DNA of 64,000 bases from an uncultured Alphaproteobacteria bacterium (GTDB taxonomy: Bacteria; Pseudomonadota; Alphaproteobacteria; HIMB59; GCA-002718135), in the NCBI GenBank assembly GCA_902524385.1, contig CABZCZ010000001.1, forward strand, positions 62,001-126,000, read 5' to 3'. The notes below the pieces were generated by a model, which did no database searches, was not told the DNA's origin, and worked only from the letters and a program-made list of their open reading frames with translations. How positions within the stretch are numbered: position 1 is the first letter of the stretch; each line of letters starts with the position of its first letter. The translations under genes were made by a program, and so were the position numbers. Positions 1 to 11,787 of this stretch are shown here, piece after piece.

Positions 1-40
1 AATAACGTTAATATGTTATATGGATATATATAGAATTCTT

Positions 41-514
41 ATGGTTGGTAGTGTTAATAAAACAATTTTATTAGGAAACTTAGGAAGAGATCCTGAAATT
101 AGGTCTATGCAGTCTGGAGCTAAAATGGCTTCATTTTCAATTGCAACTTCAAAAAGATGGAAAGATAGAAATACTCAAGAACAAAAAGAAAAAACATCTT
201 GGCATAACATTGTTGTTTTTGGAGACGGCTTAGTTGATATAGTAGAAAAATATGTAAAAAAAGGATCTAAAATTTATGTTGAAGGAGAGCTTCAAACAAG
301 GAAATGGCAAGATAAAGATGGAAATGATAGATACACTACAGAGGTCATTTTACAGGGATATAATTGTAATTTAACCCTATTAGACAGCAGAAATAGTAAC
401 TCTCAAGTATCAGATAATTCACAAGAAATGGATCAATCTAAGCCAATTGAAGACAATTCTTTTGGAAATCAATCAAGTGATTCTGATGATTTAGATGAAG
501 ATATACCTTTTTAA
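41..514 (+). CDS. ssb: Single-stranded DNA-binding protein
   Basis: VNKTILLGNLGRDPEIR N-terminus, OB-fold, acidic tail ending DLDEDIPF; internal Met at 41 preferred over the ORF start at 20. Confidence 0.95.
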   Translation: MVGSVNKTILLGNLGRDPEIRSMQSGAKMASFSIATSKRWKDRNTQEQKEKTSWHNIVVFGDGLVDIVEKYVKKGSKIYVEGELQTRKWQDKDGNDRYTTEVILQGYNCNLTLLDSRNSNSQVSDNSQEMDQSKPIEDNSFGNQSSDSDDLDEDIPF

Positions 515-656
515 ATATTTATATTAGATATTATTATTTAATTACTGAAAAATATAGTTTTTTTAATATAATTTAATCATTTATTTATATTGGTTTAAAT
601 TGTGCTTTTTGATATAAAAAATTCTTTATTTTTCATAGAAAACTTGGATTTTTTTA

Positions 657-3335
657 GTGCCTGACGAAATAGATACATCAAATAACGATAATCAAGAATC
701 TAATAATATACCTTCGGTAAACTTAGAGCAAGAAATGCAAAAATCCTATCTGGATTACGCAATGTCTGTAATAGTTAGTAGGGCACTTCCAGACTGTAGA
801 GATGGCTTAAAGCCAGTTCACAGAAGAATATTGTATTCTATGAGTGAGTCAGGATACAATTTTAATAAACCATACAAAAAATCTGCAAGAATAGTCGGTG
901 ATGTAATGGGTAAATATCATCCTCATGGAGACTCAGCTATTTACAATTCTATGGTTAGAATGGCACAAAATTTTTCTATGCGATTAGAGTTAGTTGATGG
1001 TCAAGGAAATTTTGGATCCTTAGATGGAGATCCTCCTGCAGCAATGAGATACACTGAGGCACGACTTGCTAAAGTATCTGAGAGGCTTGTTGAAGATATT
1101 GATAAAAATACCGTTTCCTTTCAACCTAATTATGATGACACAACAAAAGAACCCTCAGTTTTGCCATCCCAATTTCCAAATCTTTTAGTTAATGGGGCAT
1201 CAGGAATAGCTGTTGGAATGGCGACTAATATTGCCCCACATAACTTAGGAGAAGTCATAGACGCATCTTTATATCTTATTAAAAATCCAGAATGTAATAT
1301 CTCAGATCTTCAAAAATATATTTTTGGTCCTGATTTTCCAACAGGGGGTCAAATAATTGGTAAAAAGGGCATAACAGAAGCATTTGAAACTGGAAAAGGT
1401 GGGTGTGTAGTTAGGTCAAAGACTAGCATTGAAAATTTTAAAAAGGATCGAGAGGCAATTGTACTCCACGAAATACCTTACCAGGTTAATAAATCAAAAT
1501 TATTAGAAAGGATTGCAGAAATTGTAAAAAATGGAATTGTTGAAGGAATTTCGGATTTAAGAGATGAGTCAGATAGAAACGGTGTTAGGGTTGTGATAGA
1601 ATTAAAAAAAGATGTAGACTCAAATATTATTCTCAATCAATTATATAAACATACTTTAATTCAAACGACATTCAATTCTAATATGCTTGCTTTAAATAAA
1701 GGTAAGCCGGAACAAATGAATTTAAAAGAAATTTTATCTTCATTTTTAGATTTCAGAGAAGAAGTAATAATAAAAAGAACATTATTTGACCTTAATAAAG
1801 CTAGAGAAAAAGCTCATATTTTAGTTGGATTGGTTGTTACTAATGAAGATATTGATGAAATTATAGAATTAATAAAAAGTTCAAAAGATACAAAAGAAGC
1901 AAAAGAAAAATTAATTAAAAAGAAATGGAAACTATCTAAACAAAATCTTAATTTTATTAAATCAGTTGAGGATGATACTGTAGAGTTAAAAAACAACACT
2001 TTCAATTTTTCTGATGCACAGGCCAAAGCTATTTTAGAATTAAGATTACAAAAATTAACTGCTTTAGAAAGAGAAGATATACAAAAAGATTTAGAAAGTT
2101 TAATTTTAGAAATTAAAAATTACCTATCTATACTTAATTCTAGGGATATTCTTCTAAAGGAAATAGAAAATGAATTAGCTGAAATTAAAAAAGAATTTGC
2201 AACTGAAAGACGTAGTGAGATTATTGATCAAGAATATGAGCAAGTAGATGATTTAAGATATATTCAACAAGAAGATATAGTTTTAACTATTTCTAATAAT
2301 GGATACATTAAAAGATCACTATTATCTAATTATCGTTCTCAAAATAGAGGAGGTAAAGGTAAAACTGGTATGTCAACAAGGGAAGAAGATTTTGTTAAAG
2401 AAATTCACTTTGCAGATACTCATACTAAACTTTTAGTTTTTTCTTCATTAGGAAAGGTTTATTCTCTAAAATCTCATGATGTTCCTGAAGCTAGTTTAAA
2501 GGCAAGAGGAAAGCCTATAGTAAATTTATTGCCATTTAAAAATTCTGAAAAAATATCAACTTTTCTACCATTACCCTTAGATGAAAATCAGTGGGAAAAA
2601 TTTTATGTTATTTTTACAACTAAAAATGGAATGGTTAGAAAAAATAAATTAATTGATGTTGCTAAGAGTGGAAAAAGAGAATTAAGGGACTCTGGCAAAG
2701 TATCTATTAGGCTTGATGAAAAAGATGAATTAATTGGTGTTAAGCTTTGTACTGTGGATGATGATATTTTACTTTCTTCATCAAATGGAAAATGTTTACG
2801 TTTTCCAGTTGAAAAATTAAGATTATTTTCTGGTTTAAATTCTTCAGGTGTAAGGGGTATAAAATTAGATAAGGGCAATACAATCATTTCTTTAGCAATT
2901 TTAAAACATTCAGTGATTGATATGAGCATTCGTCAAGAATACTTAAGGGCAGCATCTGAAAGTAGAAAAGAAACCTCATCATTCAAAAATGGATTTGAAG
3001 AATTAAATAAAAATGAAGAATTCCTATTAGCTATAACATCAAAGGGTTTTGGAAAAAGATCATCTGCTTATGAATATAGAATTTCAAATAGAGGAGGAAA
3101 AGGCATAACTGGCATAATAACATCTAAAAAAAATGGTGAAGTTGTTGATTGTTTTGTTGTTAAGGATAACGATGAAATTATTCTTGTTAGTGACAAGGGT
3201 CAAATAATTAGAGTTAATGTAAACCAAATTAGAATAGCTGGAAGATCAACAAAAGGTGTATGTATTTTTAAGATTCCAGAAAGTGATAGAATTGTTTCTG
3301 TTTCTAGAATACAAGAATTCGAAAATGATGAATAA
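657..3335 (+). CDS. gyrA: DNA gyrase subunit A (GTG start)
   Basis: [38 protein letters not shown] and [14 protein letters not shown] motif; full length 892 aa. Confidence 0.98.
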   Translation: MPDEIDTSNNDNQESNNIPSVNLEQEMQKSYLDYAMSVIVSRALPDCRDGLKPVHRRILYSMSESGYNFNKPYKKSARIVGDVMGKYHPHGDSAIYNSMVRMAQNFSMRLELVDGQGNFGSLDGDPPAAMRYTEARLAKVSERLVEDIDKNTVSFQPNYDDTTKEPSVLPSQFPNLLVNGASGIAVGMATNIAPHNLGEVIDASLYLIKNPECNISDLQKYIFGPDFPTGGQIIGKKGITEAFETGKGGCVVRSKTSIENFKKDREAIVLHEIPYQVNKSKLLERIAEIVKNGIVEGISDLRDESDRNGVRVVIELKKDVDSNIILNQLYKHTLIQTTFNSNMLALNKGKPEQMNLKEILSSFLDFREEVIIKRTLFDLNKAREKAHILVGLVVTNEDIDEIIELIKSSKDTKEAKEKLIKKKWKLSKQNLNFIKSVEDDTVELKNNTFNFSDAQAKAILELRLQKLTALEREDIQKDLESLILEIKNYLSILNSRDILLKEIENELAEIKKEFATERRSEIIDQEYEQVDDLRYIQQEDIVLTISNNGYIKRSLLSNYRSQNRGGKGKTGMSTREEDFVKEIHFADTHTKLLVFSSLGKVYSLKSHDVPEASLKARGKPIVNLLPFKNSEKISTFLPLPLDENQWEKFYVIFTTKNGMVRKNKLIDVAKSGKRELRDSGKVSIRLDEKDELIGVKLCTVDDDILLSSSNGKCLRFPVEKLRLFSGLNSSGVRGIKLDKGNTIISLAILKHSVIDMSIRQEYLRAASESRKETSSFKNGFEELNKNEEFLLAITSKGFGKRSSAYEYRISNRGGKGITGIITSKKNGEVVDCFVVKDNDEIILVSDKGQIIRVNVNQIRIAGRSTKGVCIFKIPESDRIVSVSRIQEFENDE

Positions 3336-3819
3336 AATTGGAATATACCCGGGTACTTTTGATCCTATGACTGCAGGTCATATGGACATAATTAAAAGAT
3401 CATTAAGAATAGTAGATAATTTAGTAATAGCTGTCGCAAATAATATTAACAAAGATTCATTGTTTAGTGTTCAAGAAAGAATTAATATTATTAAAAGTGA
3501 TATCACCTCTGTAAATGAATTAAATTCAAAAATTAATGTTACTGAATTATCAGGACTACTTACAACTTTTGCTAAAGATCAAAATGCCACATGTATAATT
3601 CGTGGTTTAAGAGCAGTATCTGATTTTGAGTATGAATTTCAAATGACAGGCATGAACTACCAACTTAACCCCAATATCGAGACAATATTTCTTATGACTT
3701 CTGAAAAAAACTCATTCATTTCATCTAATTTTGTTAAAGAAGTCCATAAACTAGGTGGAGATGTTTCAAATTTTGTTTCTAAAAATACTTTAGAACAACT
3801 TAATAAAAAAAACTCGTAG
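3325..3819 (+). CDS. coaD: Phosphopantetheine adenylyltransferase
   Basis: [45 protein letters not shown] motifs; start overlaps the gyrA 3' end (ATGATGAATAA). Confidence 0.95.
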   Translation: MMNKIGIYPGTFDPMTAGHMDIIKRSLRIVDNLVIAVANNINKDSLFSVQERINIIKSDITSVNELNSKINVTELSGLLTTFAKDQNATCIIRGLRAVSDFEYEFQMTGMNYQLNPNIETIFLMTSEKNSFISSNFVKEVHKLGGDVSNFVSKNTLEQLNKKNS

Positions 3820-3869
3820 TTAATCACTTGCGCTTACAATATTTGAACTATATAGAATACAAATTCGAT

Positions 3870-3945
<76 letters not shown>

Positions 3946-3951
3946 TCCAAA

Positions 3952-4134
3952 ATGAAAAAAGCAAAAATTAAAAATATTGCATCTGGTATTGAAAAAAATT
4001 GTGATATTTTAAGAAAAAATGATAGCATTCTTGAAGTAGTTCTTGAGGGAACAACAATAAAGATATTACTAAAAAAAAAGACTAATAAATATATCGGGTA
4101 TTTTAAAGAAATGGAATTTGAGTCTGATGGTTAA
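3952..4134 (+). CDS. Small hypothetical protein (60 aa)
   Basis: ORF starting just after tRNA-Lys; no family recognised. Confidence 0.5.
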   Translation: MKKAKIKNIASGIEKNCDILRKNDSILEVVLEGTTIKILLKKKTNKYIGYFKEMEFESDG

Positions 4135-4568
4135 TTTTTATTCCTAATATTTAATTCGTTTTCAAGATCAATTTGTACTTGCTTTAAAATTTCTTTCTTT
4201 GTTTTTATTTTACCTTTCCCTACACCGGGGCAATTTTTAGCAATATCGTTATTCCATGTTTTTGTATTCATATTTTCAGGCCAAAAAGGCCATGTTCTAC
4301 ATTGTATAGGTCTCAACTTATAAACTGTACATTTGTTATCTTTCAAAAATATGCAATTTCCATTATTTTTTTTTAGTTCCTTTAAGTGAATGAAGCCATC
4401 AGTTTTTTGACAATAGTTTTTTACAAAGTTTTGTTCTGTTGTTTTAAATCCAATTGACAATTTTTTAATATCTTTCTTACTTAAATAAACAAAACCATAG
4501 GTACCTCTTGAAACACAACAATTTCCAGAACCCTGGCATTCAAATCTTATACCTTTTTCTATATCCAT
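4131..4568 (-). CDS. YkgJ-type cysteine cluster (zinc/iron-chelating) protein
   Basis: FECQGSGNCCVSRG, NCIFLKDNKCTVYKLRPIQCRTWPFWPEN pattern. Confidence 0.85.
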   Translation of the reverse strand: MDIEKGIRFECQGSGNCCVSRGTYGFVYLSKKDIKKLSIGFKTTEQNFVKNYCQKTDGFIHLKELKKNNGNCIFLKDNKCTVYKLRPIQCRTWPFWPENMNTKTWNNDIAKNCPGVGKGKIKTKKEILKQVQIDLENELNIRNKN

Positions 4569-4573
4569 AACTA

Positions 4574-6655
4574 TTATCCAGCTGTAAGTGTTAATATTGC
4601 TGCATCCCTTTCTTGAATATACAATAAGTTTCGAAGATTTTCTCCTTCTATGTTTTCCAATTTTGGATTATTGGATAATATATCTTCTACCATAATTTTA
4701 GCATCTTCTAATAGATCGTAATCAAAACTAAGATCGGCTACATAAAAAGATGGACTACCAGATTGTTTTTTTCCTAAAATTTCTCCTGGACCTCTTATTT
4801 TTAGATCCTCTTCAGCAATCGTAAAACCATCATTTGTTTGCTTCATTATTTCAATTCTTTTTTTAGAAATTTCTCCAATATTTTCTTTATGTAAAAGTAT
4901 ACAATATGACTGAATATCATTTCTACCAACACGACCTCTCAATTGATGAAGTTGAGCTAAACCAAATCTTTCTGCATGCTCAATTACAATTGTTGTTGCA
5001 GAAGGAATATCTACACCAACTTCAATAACAGTTGTTGAAACCAAAATTTTATAATCCTCATTTTTAAACTTTGTCATTATTTCTTCTTTTTCTATTTCAC
5101 TTAAACGTCCATGCATTAAAAGAACTTTATTTTTGAAATATTTTTTTAAAATTTTGTATCTTTCCTCTGCAGCTTTTAGATCTAACTCTTCAGATTCTTC
5201 TATTAAAGGGCATACCCAGTAAAATTTAGACGATGAATTTTTAATTTTTTCTTTTATTCTATCAATAAGTTGATTTTCTTTTTTTAATGACAAAGAGCTA
5301 GTTATAATTGGTTTACGACCTAAAGGTTTTTCAATTAATTTACTCTCTTTCATATCTCCATATGCTGCTAAAGTTAATGTTCTTGGAATAGGAGTCGCAC
5401 TCATTACTAAAATATTTGGTTTATGATTTTTATGGTTAAATACCATTCTTTGATAAACTCCAAATCTATGCTGTTCATCAATAACTGCTAAACCTAAATT
5501 ATTAAATTTTACAGTATCTTGTATTAAAGCATGTGTCCCAATTATAATATCTGCTTTTCCCTTTGCAATTTCATCTAATTTTTCTTTCCTTTCCTTACCC
5601 TTATCCTTTCCTGTAAGAACAAGCACATTTATTTTTGAATCTTTTAATAAATTTAGAATATTTTCATAATGCTGAAATGCGAGAATTGTAGTAGGTACCA
5701 TTAAAGCAGATTGAAAATTACTTTCAAATACTTTTATCATTGATATTAAAGCTACAATAGTTTTTCCAGACCCAACATCTCCTTGCAACAATCTGATCAT
5801 TTGATTAGAACTTCCTAGGTCCTGAAGTATTTCTTTGATTACATTATTTTGTGAATTTGTGAGTTGAAAATCTAAATTACTATAAAATTTATTTAATGAT
5901 TTATTTTCACTAGTAATTTTAAGACCTTTTTTCTTTTGATTAAAATTTCTCATAATGCCTATAGCTAATTGATGAGATAATAATTCATCAAATGCGAGTC
6001 TTCTTCTAAGCAAATTTTTATTTTTTATATTATTATCACTTGGATTATGAAGATTTTTAACTACTTCATTCCATTGTTTAAATTTATATTTATTTAATAT
6101 TGAAGTTTCTATCCATTCATTAAAATTTGGTAAATTATTTAATATTTGATCGGTTAATTTACTCATTATTTTTTGATTGAGGCCTCTAGTTAAACTGTAA
6201 ACTGCCTCTTTACTTTTAATTATTTTATTATTGTTTAAAGCACTTACATGACTAGGGTGCGTTATTTGAAATGTGTTTCTAAAATATTCTAATTTTCCAG
6301 ATATTAATCTATTTTCATTTGTTGGGAGCATTTGTCTCAACATAGGATGTCTTGCATTAAAATATACTAAATCAATATTTGTATCTCCACAAATACATTT
6401 AATTTTGTAGGGTTGTCTTTTAAACCTTGAAGGCTCATGTTTAATAATTTTTAAATTTAATGTTACTAAAGAATTAATCTCAGCATCATGAATATTTTCA
6501 TAGAATTTTCTTTCAAGAATGTTATTTGGTATATTCCAAACAAAATGAATATTCTTATATATACCTAATTTATTAATAATTTGTTCTAACTTTGGACCAA
6601 CTCCTTTTAGAGAAGATATTGAAGATAATATGTAATTTAATTTTTCTGGTCTCAT
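4574..6655 (-). CDS. recG: ATP-dependent DNA helicase RecG
   Basis: LLQGDVGSGKT Walker A, VIDEQHRFGVYQR, SATPIPRTL, QLRGRVGR; 693 aa. Confidence 0.96.
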   Translation of the reverse strand: MRPEKLNYILSSISSLKGVGPKLEQIINKLGIYKNIHFVWNIPNNILERKFYENIHDAEINSLVTLNLKIIKHEPSRFKRQPYKIKCICGDTNIDLVYFNARHPMLRQMLPTNENRLISGKLEYFRNTFQITHPSHVSALNNNKIIKSKEAVYSLTRGLNQKIMSKLTDQILNNLPNFNEWIETSILNKYKFKQWNEVVKNLHNPSDNNIKNKNLLRRRLAFDELLSHQLAIGIMRNFNQKKKGLKITSENKSLNKFYSNLDFQLTNSQNNVIKEILQDLGSSNQMIRLLQGDVGSGKTIVALISMIKVFESNFQSALMVPTTILAFQHYENILNLLKDSKINVLVLTGKDKGKERKEKLDEIAKGKADIIIGTHALIQDTVKFNNLGLAVIDEQHRFGVYQRMVFNHKNHKPNILVMSATPIPRTLTLAAYGDMKESKLIEKPLGRKPIITSSLSLKKENQLIDRIKEKIKNSSSKFYWVCPLIEESEELDLKAAEERYKILKKYFKNKVLLMHGRLSEIEKEEIMTKFKNEDYKILVSTTVIEVGVDIPSATTIVIEHAERFGLAQLHQLRGRVGRNDIQSYCILLHKENIGEISKKRIEIMKQTNDGFTIAEEDLKIRGPGEILGKKQSGSPSFYVADLSFDYDLLEDAKIMVEDILSNNPKLENIEGENLRNLLYIQERDAAILTLTAG

Positions 6656-6698
6656 AGATTTTTATAAAATTATAAACTATATTCTATATTCAATTTTT

Positions 6699-6947
6699 AT
6701 GTCATTCAATTCACTTAAAAAAACTATAAAATATAGGGTTTCTTACTCTGGTACAAAAGAGACAGATATTTTGTATAAAAGATATTTTATAAATCAGTTA
6801 GATAAATTTAGTGAAAAAGATCTTGAGGATATTAAATCGATATTTAATCAATTCTCCGATAATGAGATTTATGATTTTCTCACTTCTAAGGTAACTATTC
6901 CATTAGAATTTAAGGGAATATTTAATAAAATACTTAATGAAGAATAA
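6699..6947 (+). CDS. sdhE: Succinate dehydrogenase assembly factor SdhE (FAD assembly factor)-like
   Basis: ~82 aa, KYRVSYSGTKETDILYKRYF resembles the RxxxRGxxExD motif; recG-sdhE-mfd order. Confidence 0.75.
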   Translation: MSFNSLKKTIKYRVSYSGTKETDILYKRYFINQLDKFSEKDLEDIKSIFNQFSDNEIYDFLTSKVTIPLEFKGIFNKILNEE

Positions 6948-9900
6948 AAATACAATAGGTCCATCAATTTACAATGTTGAACCCTTTTTCATTTCGCAGT
7001 TCTATCAAAATTCTAATAAATCAATTTTATACATTGGAAAAGATGAGAGAGAAATATCATCGATGGAACAAAAAATTAAATGGTTATTACCAGATGCTGA
7101 GATTTTATTATTTAAATCTTGGGATCAAATACCCTACGATAATGTCTCACCTTCAAAAGAAGTTCAAATAGAAAGATTAAAAACACTTAAAATTTTATCA
7201 AATACCAAAGCAAAAAGAATAATACTCACTACAATTAATTCAATAATACAAAAAATAATCCCTAGATCAATTATTAATTCACAATTTTTTAAAATTTCAA
7301 AAAAACAAAAATTTAAATTTGAAGATCTTATAAATAACCTAGTACTTTTAGGCTTCCAAAGAACTTCTCTAGTGCGTGATAAATCAGAATTTTCTGTAAG
7401 AGGATCAATTTTAGATATTTTTCCCAATGATAGATCTAAGCCAATAAGAATAGATTTTTTTGATGAAGAAATAGAAACGATTTTTGAATTTGATCCAATT
7501 ACTCAAAAAAGATTAAAAGAAATAAATAGTGATTTAGAGTTTAACATTATTAATGAATTAATACTTAATGAACATAATTTAAATCTATTTAGAAAAAATT
7601 TTAGGGAAATATTTTCAGACTATAGGAATAGTCAAGTTTATAACCTTTTTTCTGATAAAATTATTCCATCTGGTGGTGAACAATTTTTGCCTTTATTTTA
7701 CGATAATCTTGAAACATTGTTTGATTATGTTGATGAATACACAATATTATTAAATGATGATCTTAAAAATTTATTTGAAAATAGATTAGAAAATATAAAT
7801 GATTTTTATTTAGCAAGAAAAAATAATAAAGAAAGTTTTTTTCTATCACCTGAATATTTTTACCTTAATAGAGAAAATTTTAAAAAATATTTAGATAATA
7901 ATGAACATTTTTACTTTAATACATTTGATAAAAATAATCATATTAATATAGATGTAAATATTATTCATAATTTATCATCTATTAAAAAAGAAATAGATTT
8001 TAGTTTTATAAATCAATTTTTTACAACAAATTCTAAAGAGAATATAATTTATATATGTTGTCGTAGTAAAGGAAGTTTAGAGAGAGTATCCAAAATATTA
8101 CAGAATAATTTAAACTTAAATTTAAATAATGTAACAAACTTTAATCATTTACTTTCAGATAATATTTTTTTAACAATTCTTGATATTGAGGACTCACTAA
8201 AATTTAATAAATATATTTTTATTAATGAAAAATCTTTATTTGGTTATTTTTTTAATACACAAATATCTAAACCACGTAAACAAACTATTTTTTTTGAAGA
8301 ATTAAATAAGTTATCAATTGATTCTATTCTGGTTCATTCTGAGTATGGTCTTTGTAAGTTTAATAATATAACAAAAATTGAATTAAATGACTCAATTCAT
8401 GAGTGTTTAGAACTAGAATTTTTTGAAAATCAAAAACTTTTCTTACCAGTTGAAAATTTAAGTTATGTATCAAAATACAGTGATGATACTGATGTAAATA
8501 TTATTTTAGATAAACTCGGTGCTTCGCATTGGCAAAAAAGAAAAGCAGATGCAAAAAAGAAAATTAGGGATGCTGCAAAAAAACTCATCTCAATAGCTTC
8601 TAAGAGACTTCAATCTCAATCTTATGAAATTAATACAAATAGCCCTGAATACGATAAATTTGTTAGTACTTTCCCATATGTTGAAACTGATGATCAATTG
8701 AATGCAATTCAAGATGTGATAAATGATTTTTCTAAAACTATACCATCTGATAGATTAATTGTAGGTGATGTTGCATTTGGTAAGACAGAAGTAATTTTGA
8801 GAGCAATTTTTCTTGCTGCAAAATCGAATTTACAATCTGTTGTTTTAGTTCCTACTACAATTTTAGCTAGACAGCATTTTATTAATTTCAAAAAAAGATT
8901 ATCTATTTTTGGTATTAACATTGCAGAAATTTCTAGATTAGTATCTTTAAAAGATAAAAAAGAGATTTTTGAAAAATGCAATAATGGTAATATAGATGTG
9001 TTAGTTGGTACTCATGCTTTATTAAATGATAAGTTAAAATTTAGTAGACTTGGTCTTATTGTTTACGATGAAGAGCAAAAACTAGGAACTATTCAAAAAG
9101 AAAAATTTAAAGAAATAGCTCCAAAAGCGCATTGTATCTCACTTAGTGCAACACCTATTCCAAGAACTTTAAGTATGTCTCTGTCAGGGATAAGAGATCT
9201 TAGTCTAATACTTACAGCACCATTTGAAAGAATGGCAGTTAGGACTTATGTATCACCATTTGATTCTTTGACTATTACAGAAGCTATAAAAAGAGAGATA
9301 TATGGAAGAAAAAATGGTGTTTACTTTGTTGTGCCAAGAAAAAAAGATTTACCTTTTGTCGAACAATTTTTAAATGATAATTTACCAAAAATAAAATTTG
9401 TAATCACTCACGGTCAACTTAGTCCTAAATTATTAGAAAGTAGAATATCAAAATTCTATAATCAAGAGGTCCCTTTAATGCTAAGCACAAATATTATTGA
9501 AAATGGTTTGGATTTACCTCATGTAAATACAATTATAGTTTACCGATCCAACATTTTCTCTTTAGCAGCTTTATATCAATTGAAAGGAAGGGTAGGAAGA
9601 TCTTCTAAACGTGGATATGCTTATATTACATACAAAGAAAATGAATTAAAAGATAATGGTAGAAAAAGATTATCTATAATTAATTCTTCCGATCATCTTG
9701 GAGCGGGTTTTAATATAGCATCTCAAGATTTAGATCTTCGAGGTGGTGGTTCTATTATTGGAGAAGAACAGAGTGGTTTCATAAAAGAAATTGGAACAGA
9801 GCTTTATCATCAGATGCTTGAAGAAGAGATAAATATACAAAAAAGTAAAATTAATTCTAATTTTGTAAAAAAAGATAATTTTCAACCAATTATTAAAATT

Positions 9901-10314
9901 CCTGTTGAAATTTATATACCTGAAGATTTTATTAACGATATTGATCTAAGGCTATCTATTTATAAAAGAATCTCAAATATAAATAATAATAAAGAAATTG
10001 AAGATATAAAAATAGAATTAATAGATAGATTTGGCAAGTTACCTATTCAATTAATTAATTTATTAAAATTAGTAGAAATTAAAATCATTTGTTTAAAAAT
10101 TAATATTGAAAAATTTGAGTTTAGCAGAAAAGGCATATTAATCAGTTATTTTCAAAATAAACCAAAAAATCCAGAAAAATTATTAAAACTTTCATTATCA
10201 AATAATAATTCTTTAGTATTAAGACCTGATCAAAAAATTTTTTATGATTTTGGTGGTAATTTAATTGATGACAGATTTGAATTATCTAAAAATGTCATTA
10301 ATTTAATTAAATAA
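6937..10314 (+). CDS. mfd: Transcription-repair coupling factor
   Basis: 1125 aa; UvrB-like N-terminus, GDVAFGKTEVILRA, YDEEQKLG, SATPIPRTLSMSLSGIRDLS, QLKGRVGRSSKRGYAY. Confidence 0.96.
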   Translation: MKNKNTIGPSIYNVEPFFISQFYQNSNKSILYIGKDEREISSMEQKIKWLLPDAEILLFKSWDQIPYDNVSPSKEVQIERLKTLKILSNTKAKRIILTTINSIIQKIIPRSIINSQFFKISKKQKFKFEDLINNLVLLGFQRTSLVRDKSEFSVRGSILDIFPNDRSKPIRIDFFDEEIETIFEFDPITQKRLKEINSDLEFNIINELILNEHNLNLFRKNFREIFSDYRNSQVYNLFSDKIIPSGGEQFLPLFYDNLETLFDYVDEYTILLNDDLKNLFENRLENINDFYLARKNNKESFFLSPEYFYLNRENFKKYLDNNEHFYFNTFDKNNHINIDVNIIHNLSSIKKEIDFSFINQFFTTNSKENIIYICCRSKGSLERVSKILQNNLNLNLNNVTNFNHLLSDNIFLTILDIEDSLKFNKYIFINEKSLFGYFFNTQISKPRKQTIFFEELNKLSIDSILVHSEYGLCKFNNITKIELNDSIHECLELEFFENQKLFLPVENLSYVSKYSDDTDVNIILDKLGASHWQKRKADAKKKIRDAAKKLISIASKRLQSQSYEINTNSPEYDKFVSTFPYVETDDQLNAIQDVINDFSKTIPSDRLIVGDVAFGKTEVILRAIFLAAKSNLQSVVLVPTTILARQHFINFKKRLSIFGINIAEISRLVSLKDKKEIFEKCNNGNIDVLVGTHALLNDKLKFSRLGLIVYDEEQKLGTIQKEKFKEIAPKAHCISLSATPIPRTLSMSLSGIRDLSLILTAPFERMAVRTYVSPFDSLTITEAIKREIYGRKNGVYFVVPRKKDLPFVEQFLNDNLPKIKFVITHGQLSPKLLESRISKFYNQEVPLMLSTNIIENGLDLPHVNTIIVYRSNIFSLAALYQLKGRVGRSSKRGYAYITYKENELKDNGRKRLSIINSSDHLGAGFNIASQDLDLRGGGSIIGEEQSGFIKEIGTELYHQMLEEEINIQKSKINSNFVKKDNFQPIIKIPVEIYIPEDFINDIDLRLSIYKRISNINNNKEIEDIKIELIDRFGKLPIQLINLLKLVEIKIICLKINIEKFEFSRKGILISYFQNKPKNPEKLLKLSLSNNNSLVLRPDQKIFYDFGGNLIDDRFELSKNVINLIK

Positions 10315-11408
10315 TGGTTAAAATTGTAATCATATTTAATTTTTTTATTTTTTTATTATTTAATAAAAATGTTTTATCTTTAGACAACAAATATAAGCTT
10401 GAAATTTTAAAATCAAACTTAAGTTCACCTTGGAGTATAACATTTATAAATAATAATCAGATTTTAATTAGTGAAAAAACAGGTAAAATTAAATTATTTG
10501 ATACCATAAGGAATAAAATTACTGAAATAGATCATAATTTAAATGTCATTAGAGACAAAAATTCGCAAGGAGGTCTTTTAGACATTTACTTTTATAATAA
10601 TCAAATTTTTATTTCTTACTCTGAGAAGATTGAAGATCAATTATTTAGTCCCTCAACTACATCTATTGCAAAGGCAGATTTAGATTTAAATTTCTTAGAT
10701 TTTGAAAACATTTTTAGAGCTAATCCACCAATTAGATCGCCTTATCACTTTGGTTCGAGGATAGCTATTAAAGATGATTATTTATATGCATCTGTTGGTG
10801 AAAGAGGAAAAGGAATGATAGCTCAGGATGTTAAACAACATCCTGGAAGTATAATTCGAATTAAATTAGATGGTACACCTCCTAAAGATAATCCTCATTA
10901 CAATTCAAAAAAAGCATGGTTACCAGAAATATTTCAAATAGGGGTAAGAAATCCTCAAGGTATGTACATTTCACCTTTTGATAATAAAATTTATATTAGT
11001 AATCATGGAGCAAAAGGTGGTGATTGGTTTGGTGAAGTAAAAAAGGGTGAAAATTATGGTTGGAAAATATTAGGCTGGGGTGGAACTAATTATGATAATT
11101 CTAAAATTGGACCTCAATGGTTACCAGGTTATACAAAACCAATACATTATTGGGTGCCATCAATTGCTGTTAGTGCAATCACAATATACGATGGAGAAGA
11201 ATTTCCAGAATTTAAAGGACTAGCACTTGTAACATCTTTAAAAGATCAATCTTTACGTTCATTAGATTTTTCAAATTTAGATAATGTACAAGAAGATATT
11301 ATTTTTAAGAATGAAATAGGAAGAATAAGAGATATTAAAATTCATCCAGAAAGTGGTATAATTTACTTTTTAGCCCAAGATAAATTATGGAAATTTGAAA
11401 AAAAATAA
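10314..11408 (+). CDS. PQQ-dependent aldose/sugar dehydrogenase family beta-propeller (YliI-like), secreted
   Basis: Signal peptide; LSSPWSITFINNNQILISEKTGKI, EIFQIGVRNPQGMYISP, GENYGWKILGWG motifs. Confidence 0.85.
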   Translation: MVKIVIIFNFFIFLLFNKNVLSLDNKYKLEILKSNLSSPWSITFINNNQILISEKTGKIKLFDTIRNKITEIDHNLNVIRDKNSQGGLLDIYFYNNQIFISYSEKIEDQLFSPSTTSIAKADLDLNFLDFENIFRANPPIRSPYHFGSRIAIKDDYLYASVGERGKGMIAQDVKQHPGSIIRIKLDGTPPKDNPHYNSKKAWLPEIFQIGVRNPQGMYISPFDNKIYISNHGAKGGDWFGEVKKGENYGWKILGWGGTNYDNSKIGPQWLPGYTKPIHYWVPSIAVSAITIYDGEEFPEFKGLALVTSLKDQSLRSLDFSNLDNVQEDIIFKNEIGRIRDIKIHPESGIIYFLAQDKLWKFEKK

Positions 11409-11455
11409 CATCTTCATGTATTTGAGAAATATTCTTTTTGATTTATAGTAATTAT

Positions 11456-11572
11456 ATGTTTGAATTTTTAGCTTTTTTAGTTGGCGTTATGATTATGGGG
11501 CCAATTGTATATATTTATTTTTTAGTTCAAGATTTAAAAAAAAGAGTAGATAAACTTGAAGATAAAAATTAA
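11456..11572 (+). CDS. Small single-TM protein (38 aa), not in ORF track
   Basis: MFEFLAFLVGVMIMGPIVYIYFLVQDLKKRVDKLEDKN: TM segment followed by charged coiled tail. Confidence 0.5.
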   Translation: MFEFLAFLVGVMIMGPIVYIYFLVQDLKKRVDKLEDKN

Positions 11573-11604
11573 TTTTTATTACTTTTAAGATTTTAAAGGA
11601 AAGT

Positions 11605-11694
11605 TGGCGGAGAGAGTGAGATTCGAACTCACGAACGAGTTGCCCCGTTGCCGGTTTTCAAGACCGGTGCTTTCAACCGCTCAGCCATCTCTCC
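11605..11694 (-). tRNA. tRNA-Ser (anticodon TGA)
   Basis: Reverse complement GGAGAGATGGCTGAGCGGTTGAAAGCACCGGTCTTGAAAACCGG...TTCGAATCTCACTCTCTCCGCCA; 90 nt with long variable arm. Confidence 0.96.
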
Positions 11695-11787
11695 ATATAA
11701 ATGCTTACTATAGTTTCAACATAAAAAAGTCAAAATATTAAGTATATATCGTTTCCTAATTAACGATAGTTTTGGTAATTTTATATA

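Noticed and set aside
1814-2929. Minus-strand ORFs at 1814-2026 and 2603-2929
   Set aside because: Antisense to the gyrA reading frame, no recognisable motifs; AT-rich DNA throws spurious ORFs.
6974-8981. ORFs 6974-7171 (+), 7164-7427 (-), 8709-8981 (-)
   Set aside because: Entirely inside mfd, no family signature.
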